Of a stretch of 9,775 bases of DNA, positions 1 through 8,492 are shown piece by piece (position 1 is the stretch's first letter; each line of letters begins with the position of its first letter). The notes under the pieces were generated by a model. It was not told the DNA's origin. It ran no database searches and saw only the letters and a program-made list of their open reading frames with translations. Made by a program: the position numbers and the translations under genes. Origin of the DNA: an uncultured Litorilinea sp. (GTDB taxonomy: Bacteria > Chloroflexota > Anaerolineae > Caldilineales > Caldilineaceae); contig CAMPHP010000070.1 in NCBI GenBank assembly GCA_946885925.1, positions 1-9,775 on the forward strand, given 5' to 3'.

Positions 1-29
1 GAGAGTGGCAGCGGTGATCTACACTTGAT

Positions 30-55
30 TTTCTACCCTTTACCACTGGTAGAAA
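30..55. other. Stem-loop just past the tRNA-His 3' end
   Basis: An 8-bp perfect inverted repeat (TTTCTACC at 30-37 with GGTAGAAA at 48-55) encloses a 10-base loop. It lies 6 bases beyond the 3' end of tRNA-His on the minus strand, where an end-of-operon hairpin would be expected. The minus strand continues with AAAATC rather than a T run, so it does not meet the usual form of an intrinsic terminator. It could be a processing or 3'-protective hairpin, or chance. Nothing else is visible in 1-29. Confidence 0.3.
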
Positions 56-61
56 TTTAGG

Positions 62-134
62 GGCGCTTGATGGGGCTCGAACCCACAACCACCAGATCCA
101 CAATCTGGTGCTCTGCCATTGAGCTACAAGCGCC
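62..134 (-). tRNA. tRNA-His (anticodon GTG)
   Basis: The minus strand folds as a cloverleaf. The anticodon stem CCAGA/TCTGG carries loop TTGTGGA, giving anticodon GTG. The T arm has TTCGAGC between GTGGG and CCCAT. The 5' end has the extra G-1 (base 134) typical of tRNA-His, and it pairs with discriminator C73 (base 62), so identity is supported by two features. No CCA is encoded (CCT follows), so the CCA end must be added after transcription. It is the last tRNA of the visible array, 45 bases from the CCA end of tRNA-Gln. Confidence 0.95.
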
Positions 135-177
135 ATAACACAGGATGAAAGACCGGAGCAGGAGTGCCTGCCCCGGT

Positions 178-254
<77 letters not shown>

Positions 255-276
255 TAACAGCCATAGACGAACTTGG

Positions 277-288
277 CTGATCGATCAG
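277..288. repeat. 12-bp perfect palindrome between tRNA-Phe and tRNA-Gln
   Basis: CTGATCGATCAG is its own reverse complement and sits one base beyond the tRNA-Phe discriminator position region, in the 36-base spacer. It could be a protein-binding dyad or, as RNA, a short hairpin marking the 3' end of the tRNA-Phe precursor, although the fold would need to open its centre to form a loop. No function can be assigned. Confidence 0.35.
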
Positions 289-289
289 G

Positions 290-467
<178 letters not shown>

Positions 468-534
468 AAAGATACCGCACATTCATTTGTCAAAGATTAT
501 TAGATTTTAGGCAGACCATCTTGTGGCCTGGGAG

Positions 535-607
<73 letters not shown>

Positions 608-619
608 CAAACTGCCCTA

Positions 620-704
<85 letters not shown>

Positions 705-742
705 CTAGCGCTTCGCCGTCGTGCGGTGACCAGCGCTTCCAA

Positions 743-771
743 AGTATAGCCAGAATCGCTATTTTACGCAA
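743..771 (-). promoter_or_regulatory. Sigma70-like promoter of the tRNA array
   Basis: On the minus strand TTGCGT (771-766) and TATACT (748-743) are separated by 17 bases. Transcription would begin near 736, about 30 bases before tRNA-Leu, so the tRNAs can be expressed independently of rnpB. The -35 element abuts the RNase P RNA 3' end. The leader between promoter and tRNA-Leu contains AAGCGCT twice, whose palindromic core AGCGCT could pair as a hairpin. Confidence 0.6.
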
Positions 772-775
772 ATTC

Positions 776-1293
776 GGGGCGGACTTGTACCCCCGATTCT
801 GTCAGGTCATTCGCTTGTGGCGACGGGCTTACCCTATGACCTGTACTGTCATCTATCTCAGCAACATTGTCACGCTTGCTTGAGCATCACACATCAAGTG
901 CGACACCCAATAATTTGGAACAACGTTCTATTCTGGCAGTTTGTAGCCTGCTGGGTGTTACCCAACTTCACTCGCACCGCTGCGACGAGATCACACAAAT
1001 GCGTGACCCTCTCGCCTTGCTCCCAGTCGCACGCTCGCCTAGCCAGGCACATCACTGTACCCGCTGGTGGGCTCTTACCCCACCCTTTCACCCCTTACCG
1101 GCATCTTGTCATTGATAGCTGCGATGTTGTACCGGCGGGAATCCTCTCTGTTGCGGTTGTAGTCAGCCACCCATTACTAGATAGCCGCCCCCACTTACGG
1201 TTTCGTGGGGCAACCTTTCCGCCCTATGACGGAGCGGGAGTCGGGAAGTTCCTCTGCTGGGTCTAGGCCAGCAGTGACAGTTCTATCCGCCCT
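776..1293 (-). ncRNA. rnpB: RNase P RNA (type A-like, enlarged)
   Basis: This is the catalytic RNA of ribonuclease P, which removes 5' leaders from tRNA precursors. On the minus strand the conserved blocks appear in order: GAGGAACTTCCCGAC (1254-1240, CR I/P4 strand); ACAGAGAG near 1150 (CR II/III); GTAAGGGGTGAAAGGGTGGG followed by GTAAGAGCCCACC (about 1100-1062); GGGAGCAAGGCGAG (1023-1010, CR IV); AGATAGATGACAG (858-846, CR V); and GACAGAATCGGGG near the 3' end. P1 is GGGCGGA (1292-1286) with TCCGCCC (783-777), P2 is CTGTCA with TGACAG, and P3 is the hairpin 1254-1274. Ends are inferred from P1. At about 518 bases it is longer than the usual 350-400. The excess lies mainly between CR IV and CR V, where a stem at 898-903/972-977 encloses about 68 bases. 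Open frames in this region are chance. Confidence 0.92.
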
Positions 1294-1312
1294 CTATTTA
1301 CCTGTTAAGGCA

Positions 1313-1359
1313 CAGATGCACTCCTACATCACCCAGTGGGTATCAGTCCGCCGCATCTG
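1313..1359 (-). other. Stem-loop in the rnpB leader
   Basis: CAGATGC (1313-1319) pairs perfectly with GCATCTG (1353-1359). A second small dyad, ACCC-AGT-GGGT (1331-1341), lies inside it. The structure falls between the predicted transcription start (about 1365) and the mature RNase P RNA 5' end (about 1293), so it would fold in the precursor leader. No T run follows on the minus strand, so it is not a classical terminator for moaE. A role in 5'-end processing is possible but unproven. Confidence 0.4.
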
Positions 1360-1371
1360 CTCGTAAGGGAT

Positions 1372-1400
1372 ATAATACCAGCTACAACTTCAACTGTCAA
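1372..1400 (-). promoter_or_regulatory. Strong sigma70-like promoter of rnpB, inside moaE
   Basis: On the minus strand a perfect -35 TTGACA (1400-1395) and -10 TATTAT (1377-1372) are 17 bases apart. The start site should be near 1365, which gives a leader of about 70 bases before rnpB. The -35 box is made from the Phe-Asp-Ser codons that end moaE, and the -10 is just past its stop. This is the closest match to consensus in the window, as expected for an abundant stable RNA. Confidence 0.8.
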
Positions 1401-1896
1401 ATTTTTGGAGTGGATTCGGCTGAAACTCTTCTGCATCGAGCGCCAAATCCGGCTGCCGTGGCCCCTCGACCCACACCTGCCCGTCCGCCCAATTTTCCTG
1501 CTTCCAGATGGGCACAATCGCCTTAAGCCGTTCAATGGCATAGCGGCACGCCTCAAAACAGCCATCACCGCGATGGGGTGTTGCCACGGCGATTACCACA
1601 CTAGGTTCGCCAATTTCCAAGCGACCAATCCGGTGCAAGATGCTAACCGCAGCCACTTTGGGCCACTGCCTCTGAATCTCCTCACCGATCTGTGCCAACA
1701 TACGCTCAGCCATCTCGGCATAAGCTTCATAATGCAAGAAATCTGTCCCACGCATCCCCTCGGTTGTCGCCGTTTCGCCGCGCACAACACCCGCAAAGGT
1801 GGTAATTGCGCCACAACTGGGGTCACTGACTCGCGCCGCCACATCATCCAATGACAGCGGTTCCGTCGTTATCTCAAAGCGCTTGCGTTCGCTCAT
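1390..1896 (-). CDS. moaE: Molybdopterin synthase catalytic (large) subunit MoaE
   Basis: MoaE, with thiocarboxylated MoaD, inserts two sulfurs into cyclic pyranopterin monophosphate to make molybdopterin in the cytoplasm. The 168-residue product is close to the family's usual 150 or so. Visible family signatures are [12 protein letters not shown] (29-40), [11 protein letters not shown] (54-64), [10 protein letters not shown] (88-97), [13 protein letters not shown] (105-117) and [11 protein letters not shown] (124-134). Lys125 and Lys132 sit at the spacing of the two conserved active-site lysines of E. coli MoaE (Lys119 and Lys126). The C-terminal 20 residues are a short tail of no recognised function. 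It is the last of the four Moco genes, 47 bases after moaD, with a weak GAGA ribosome site before ATG. Its last codons carry the rnpB -35 box. Confidence 0.95.
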   Translation of the reverse strand: MSERKRFEITTEPLSLDDVAARVSDPSCGAITTFAGVVRGETATTEGMRGTDFLHYEAYAEMAERMLAQIGEEIQRQWPKVAAVSILHRIGRLEIGEPSVVIAVATPHRGDGCFEACRYAIERLKAIVPIWKQENWADGQVWVEGPRQPDLALDAEEFQPNPLQKFDS

Positions 1897-1943
1897 AATC
1901 GTTCTCTGAATTCTCTTTCCTAATGGCTCGCGCGCGGGTCGTG

Positions 1944-2222
1944 CTACTTTGTACCACCGGACACGGGCGGAAATATCGCCACCACATCACCCTCAGCCAG
2001 AACGCGATCCATCTGTGCATAACTTTGGTTGACCGCAGCATAGACTGGACGTCCTGCCAACTGCAAGGTCGGCGTGGATTCTGTGAGCAGTGCCATTAAC
2101 GCTCCCAACGTTGTCTCGCTGGGCACTTGCAGAACTTGCTCTGACCAACCTGCTTGTTGGCGCAAGGTGGCAAAAAGCTTCACCGTCACGGCAATACCCG
2201 CGCCATTCGTCCCGTTGCTCAT
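1944..2222 (-). CDS. moaD: Molybdopterin synthase sulfur-carrier (small) subunit MoaD
   Basis: MoaD is a ubiquitin-fold protein of 92 residues here. Its C-terminal Gly-Gly is adenylated by MoeB, converted to a thiocarboxylate and then donates sulfur within MoaD2-MoaE2. The start of the fold ([14 protein letters not shown], 13-26) and the C-terminal FPPVSGG (about 84-90) are typical. Two further residues, Thr-Lys, follow the Gly-Gly before TAG, whereas the family normally ends at Gly-Gly, so the carrier may need trimming. The start ATG overlaps the moaC stop as ATGA (2219-2222) and has a good GAGGAG site 5 bases upstream inside moaC, indicating coupled translation. The first dozen residues (Asn/Gly-rich) look like a disordered extension. 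Confidence 0.93.
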   Translation of the reverse strand: MSNGTNGAGIAVTVKLFATLRQQAGWSEQVLQVPSETTLGALMALLTESTPTLQLAGRPVYAAVNQSYAQMDRVLAEGDVVAIFPPVSGGTK

Positions 2223-2707
2223 CGCGACTCCTCACGCCGCCATTCGCCGGACTTGCCGCCCTGCTTCTCTAGCAGACGGATCGCGCCAATGGTCATGCCC
2301 TTGTCCAGTGCTTTTGCCATATCATAAATGGTCAATGCTGCCACACTCACCGCTGTTAGCGCCTCCATCTCCACACCTGTCTGACCATTGCAACGCACCG
2401 TAGCGGTAATCACCACGCGCGATGCGGCTTCGTCCACCTCAAATTCCACCGCCACTTTGCTCAACAACAATGTGTGACAAAGAGGAATCAACTCAGGTGT
2501 CTTTTTTGCCGCCATAATTCCGGCAATGCGCGCAGCGGCCAATACATCACCTTTGGGTACATTGCCGTCGCGTATCGCGGCCAAGGTCGAGCCATCCATC
2601 TGCACCTCACCCTGGGCGACCGCTGTACGGCTCGTGATTGCCTTATCGCCCACATCTACCATTGTGGCATGACCGCGGGCATCCAAGTGCGTTAATTGCT
2701 CGCTCAA
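2219..2707 (-). CDS. moaC: Cyclic pyranopterin monophosphate synthase MoaC (TTG start)
   Basis: MoaC converts 3',8-cyclo-7,8-dihydro-GTP, made by MoaA, into cyclic pyranopterin monophosphate. At 162 residues it is full length. The sequence matches the family from residue 2: [14 protein letters not shown], then [12 protein letters not shown] (74-85), [20 protein letters not shown] (111-130) and [12 protein letters not shown] (143-154). Lys52, His78, Asp129 and Lys132 correspond to the E. coli catalytic residues Lys51, His77, Asp128 and Lys131. The start is TTG at 2707-2705: an in-frame TGA lies two codons upstream, the next Met is residue 16, and a GGGGTG ribosome site sits just upstream. It begins 13 bases after the moeA stop and overlaps moaD by four bases. 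Confidence 0.95.
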   Translation of the reverse strand: MSEQLTHLDARGHATMVDVGDKAITSRTAVAQGEVQMDGSTLAAIRDGNVPKGDVLAAARIAGIMAAKKTPELIPLCHTLLLSKVAVEFEVDEAASRVVITATVRCNGQTGVEMEALTAVSVAALTIYDMAKALDKGMTIGAIRLLEKQGGKSGEWRREESR

Positions 2708-2720
2708 ACTTCACCCCGTC

Positions 2721-3977
2721 TCACAAGTCACCAATTACCAGTGCCGGGACCACCGCGCCTTCGGGCAGCGTCCCCTCGGCCTGGGGCAGTTCCAATAACA
2801 CATTGGCACTACGCATACTCAGCAAACGGCTGCTCGCCTGAATACCAGTGCTCACCGCGCGAAAGCCGCCTCGCCCCTCGTTTAACGCCGGATCCCAGGT
2901 TGCTGTCGCCCGATGATATTCTGGGCGATAGGCGTCAAGTTCCAGCGGTTGCGCCAGATATGCCTGAATACGGGTCAAGCGCGGTTGGGGCCAGCCAGCT
3001 AATTTGCGGATAGCAGGAACCACCAGCAAATAATAAGTTACGAGACTACTCACCGGATTCCCTGGCAAGCCAAAGAGCAGACGCCGCTGCCCATCTACCT
3101 CCGCTGTGGCAAAGGTACAAGGTTTGCCCGGCTTCATCCGCAATCGCCCGAAATGCACCTGCCCCATTTGCTCAAAGAGTGGCTTGATCAAATCCAAGTC
3201 ACCCATCGAAACGCCACCCGAAGTCAGCAGCATATCAGCCTCATGCAATCCTTGCTGAATGCGTGCGGCAAGTGCATCCCGCATATCGGCACCTATGCCC
3301 AAATCCACAGGCCCACCCCCTGCGGCCTCAATGGCAGCGATCAGCATCGCCCGATTGCTATCACGAATCTGTCCTGGTCCTGGTACAGCATCAGGCTCCA
3401 CCAGTTCATCGCCCGTGGAGAAGACAGCGACGCGTGGGCGCGGATGCACACGAACCGGGGTAATGCCCAACGTTGCCAGCAGCCCAATCTCCGCAGCACC
3501 CAACCGTGTCCCCGCGGGCAAGACCTCCTGCCCTGGTCTAACATCAAACCCGATGGGGCGCACATCAGCGCCGGCTTTTACCCCTTGCCGCACACGCACA
3601 TAGGGCTGACCGTTGGCGGAAGCCACTTGTTCAGTCTCCTCCACCATCACCACCGCATCGGCCCCTGGCGGCAGTGGCGCGCCTGTCGTGATATAAGCCG
3701 CGGTTCCGGGCCGCACGGTGAAATCGGCGATGCGCCCGGCTGTGACTGTCCCCACCAGCGGATAGTCCCCAGGGCCATCTGCCGCCACCACGGCATAGCC
3801 GTCCTTCACCGATGCCGCAAAGGGAGGCAGCGCTTCACGAGCCACGGCAGGCTCGGCCAGGATACGTCCCAAGGCTTGATCGAACAATACGTTTTTGGGG
3901 GGCAGTGGCGATGCTTGCTCAAGCACAATTCCCAACGCTGTCTCAACCGGCAGCATGGGATATTCTACGTTACTCAT
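2721..3977 (-). CDS. moeA: Molybdopterin molybdotransferase MoeA, gephyrin-E-domain-like
   Basis: MoeA uses molybdate to insert molybdenum into adenylylated molybdopterin, the last common step of cofactor synthesis. The 418-residue product has the full domain set: LPPFAASVKDGYAV (50-63), TGAPLPPGADAVVMVEETE, STGDEL, GQIRDSNRAML, LLTSGGVSMGDLD, MKPGKPCTFAT, LFGLPGNPVSSLVTYY and a C-terminal domain with PEYHRATATW and SMRSANVLLELP. The wording of these motifs (ADGPGD, DVRPIGFD, IGLLATLGIT, SSRLLSMRSAN) resembles animal gephyrin and plant Cnx1 E domains more than E. coli MoeA, as far as I can judge by eye. No fused MogA domain is present. The ATG at 3977 is the last of four tandem start-like units. 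It has no good ribosome site directly before it. It leads moaCDE and follows the amidase by 68 bases. Confidence 0.95.
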   Translation of the reverse strand: MSNVEYPMLPVETALGIVLEQASPLPPKNVLFDQALGRILAEPAVAREALPPFAASVKDGYAVVAADGPGDYPLVGTVTAGRIADFTVRPGTAAYITTGAPLPPGADAVVMVEETEQVASANGQPYVRVRQGVKAGADVRPIGFDVRPGQEVLPAGTRLGAAEIGLLATLGITPVRVHPRPRVAVFSTGDELVEPDAVPGPGQIRDSNRAMLIAAIEAAGGGPVDLGIGADMRDALAARIQQGLHEADMLLTSGGVSMGDLDLIKPLFEQMGQVHFGRLRMKPGKPCTFATAEVDGQRRLLFGLPGNPVSSLVTYYLLVVPAIRKLAGWPQPRLTRIQAYLAQPLELDAYRPEYHRATATWDPALNEGRGGFRAVSTGIQASSRLLSMRSANVLLELPQAEGTLPEGAVVPALVIGDL

Positions 3978-4024
3978 GCGATGTTACCCATGCGATGTTA
4001 CTCATGCGATATTGCTCATGCGAG
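3969..4024. repeat. Four 14-bp tandem repeats over the moeA start codon
   Basis: The plus-strand units are GTTACTCATGCGAT (3969-3982), GTTACCCATGCGAT (3983-3996), GTTACTCATGCGAT (3997-4010) and ATTGCTCATGCGAG (4011-4024). Read on the minus strand each unit supplies ATG followed by Ser/Gly and Asn codons, and the last is the true moeA start. Because 14 is not a multiple of three, the three upstream ATGs are out of frame. Two open five-codon frames (Met-Ser-Asn-Ile-Ala and Met-Gly-Asn-Ile-Ala) whose TGA overlaps the next ATG as ATGA. The third opens an 11-codon frame that stops just past the moeA ATG. A GTAGGAG ribosome-site match lies upstream of the first unit, about 16 bases from its ATG. 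Confidence 0.8.
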
Positions 4025-4045
4025 GCGATCTTGCGCTCCTACATA

Positions 4046-5386
4046 CTAGCTATAATCAGCATCCACCGGCTCTGGCACTCGCTCCATCACGAGCGTCGCC
4101 CAAGCCAGCAATTGTTCATCTGCTTCAAAGGGAGCCACCAACTGCAACCCCAGAGGCATACCATTTTGCGCTCTCCCCGCAGGCAGCGTAATGGCAGGCA
4201 TCCCCGCATGCGTCCATGGCAAATTCATATTGGAATCACCCGTAGAATTCAAGCCCACGGGTGCTGGCCCGGTTGCCGCGGGGCAGACCCACAGATCAAT
4301 CTCCTCCGCCGCCATCAACGCTTGCAGCTTTTCACGCACCTGCTTTGGACTTTGCTGCAACTTCGCCAGTTCCTCATCACTCACCGTCATCCCTGTGCGA
4401 ATCGCTTCGGCGGTACGCGGGCGGTATCGCGCCTCATGCTGGGCAAAGATCTGGGCATGTTCGCGCGCAAACTCGCCAAAAACCAAGCGCCGGTGCTGCG
4501 TATTTAGCTCGTCAATATCTTCTAGCGCGGCGACTCGCTTGACTGTACATCCCGCCACCTGCAACATAAGTAAAATTTCTTCAAAGACCGCCAAGGCTGC
4601 TGGATCGGTTTGCGCTAAATAGGGACCATCAGGCACCCCCAGAACGGGCAAACCACTCACAACTGACTCGTCATCCTCTTCCAGACTACCCTGCCACCCC
4701 CGGCAGAGAATGGAAGCCGCCAGCGCCATGCCAGCCACATCTTGCGTAAACAGGCCCACGTGGTCAATTGTAGGGGAGAAATAGACCAGCCCTTGGGTGG
4801 GAATCCGGTCAAAGGAAGGCTTAAAGCCCACAATGCCACAATAGGCGGCTGGGCGAATTACCGAGCCAATGGTCTGTGTGCCCAATGCCAAGTTACACAT
4901 GCCTGCTGCCACCGCCGCTGCCGAGCCGCTGCTAGAGCCTCCTGGTGTATGGGCCGTGTTATGCGGGTTGCGCGTCGGCCCTGGCTCGATAAACGCAAAC
5001 TCGGTCGTCACTGTCTTACCGGCAATAAACGCCCCGGCATTCCGCAGCATCTTAACCACTGTGGCCTCTTCGCCAGCAAAAGCTTCGGGGGGAACCTCAC
5101 TGCCAGCCCGCGTAACAACCCCATCTATATGAAAGACATCCTTCACACCCACCATTGCGCCAAAAAGCGGTGGCAAATTCATGCGTTCCGGATAGTGTTC
5201 ACGCAGCAGGGCTGCCTCCTTACGCAGCCGCTCTAGCCGGTTGCTTTCTGGCAAAAAGGCATGGATATTGGGATCAATTTGGTCGATTCGCCGGCACATC
5301 TGTTCAAGATAGATGGAAAGGCTGTGCTGCCCTTGCTGGAGACCTTCCAGCATCGCTGCCAGAGGTGCAGAGTTCAAGTAATTCAT
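4046..5386 (-). CDS. Amidase-signature family hydrolase, substrate unknown
   Basis: This 446-residue protein belongs to the amidase signature family, which hydrolyses amide bonds with a Ser-cisSer-Lys triad. All three are visible: Lys82 in GVKD, Ser151 in PGGSSSGSAAAVAAG, and the nucleophile Ser175 in TQTIGSVIRPA. The 24-residue gap between the two serines equals that in fatty acid amide hydrolase. GFKPS follows, as in the family. There is no signal peptide or membrane segment, so it is likely cytoplasmic. TQTIGS replaces the commoner TDTGGS, and no gatB or gatC is adjacent, so I do not call it GatA. The ATG at 5386 has AAGGGGA about 7 bases upstream. It lies 27 bases after ligA and is probably in the same transcript. 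A link to the downstream Moco genes is not evident. Confidence 0.88.
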   Translation of the reverse strand: MNYLNSAPLAAMLEGLQQGQHSLSIYLEQMCRRIDQIDPNIHAFLPESNRLERLRKEAALLREHYPERMNLPPLFGAMVGVKDVFHIDGVVTRAGSEVPPEAFAGEEATVVKMLRNAGAFIAGKTVTTEFAFIEPGPTRNPHNTAHTPGGSSSGSAAAVAAGMCNLALGTQTIGSVIRPAAYCGIVGFKPSFDRIPTQGLVYFSPTIDHVGLFTQDVAGMALAASILCRGWQGSLEEDDESVVSGLPVLGVPDGPYLAQTDPAALAVFEEILLMLQVAGCTVKRVAALEDIDELNTQHRRLVFGEFAREHAQIFAQHEARYRPRTAEAIRTGMTVSDEELAKLQQSPKQVREKLQALMAAEEIDLWVCPAATGPAPVGLNSTGDSNMNLPWTHAGMPAITLPAGRAQNGMPLGLQLVAPFEADEQLLAWATLVMERVPEPVDADYS

Positions 5387-5413
5387 AGGTGTCCCCTTTT
5401 TGCGTCGATCGCG

Positions 5414-8385
<2,972 letters not shown>

Positions 8386-8492
8386 CGCTCCTCCGCGTGC
8401 CTTGTGTGGTTGTGCATGGAATAAGAATAGGTAAAAAAGATAAAAAAAGATGAAAAAATAGTGTAAACAGTATAAACAACGATGATGCCTTA
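8386..8492 (-). promoter_or_regulatory. AT-rich promoter region with phased A-tracts
   Basis: This 107-base gap separates the polX stop from the SH3b gene. It contains three plus-strand A-tracts, at 8433-8438, 8442-8448 and 8453-8458, about one helical turn apart, which should bend the DNA. Possible minus-strand -10 boxes are TATACT (8474-8469) and TATTCT (8429-8424), but neither has a clear -35 at the right distance. TGTTTATAC and TGTTTACAC form an imperfect 9-base direct repeat (8477-8460). This is the most likely promoter region for the SH3b-ligA-amidase transcript, with the exact promoter unresolved. Confidence 0.45.

Noticed and set aside
469..493. TTGACA (493-488, minus) as a promoter of tRNA-Gly
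   Set aside because: The only -10-like hexamer, TATCTT, is 13 bases away, too close for a sigma70 promoter, and better spacings give no match.
817..1266. 149-codon plus-strand frame and other frames over this stretch
   Set aside because: They lie in the RNase P RNA gene, whose conserved blocks and P1-P3 helices explain the sequence.
776..1293. tmRNA as an alternative for the structured RNA
   Set aside because: It has no tRNA-like ends or tag reading frame, while the RNase P signatures GAGGAACTTCC, ACAGAGAG and GGTGAAAGGG occur in the correct order.
1371..1376. TATAAT on the plus strand as a promoter
   Set aside because: No plus-strand -35 lies at a suitable distance and there is no plus-strand gene downstream. 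The same AT stretch serves as the minus-strand -10 of rnpB.
3969..4024. CRISPR array or transposon end for the 14-bp repeats
   Set aside because: The units are contiguous with no spacers, are too short, and overlap a start codon. No cas genes or transposase are nearby.
3153..4049. 298-codon open frame on the plus strand
   Set aside because: It is fully antisense to moeA, whose motifs are unmistakable, and its translation is rich in His, Cys, Arg and Pro with no recognisable domain.
3812..4507. 231-codon open frame on the plus strand
   Set aside because: It crosses the moeA-amidase gap antisense to both genes and has no family features.
4046..5386. GatA subunit of the Glu-tRNA(Gln) amidotransferase, tempting because tRNA-Gln is in the window
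   Set aside because: There is no adjacent gatB or gatC, the nucleophile motif is TQTIGS rather than the usual TDTGGS, and the tRNA is about 4 kb away in a separate block.
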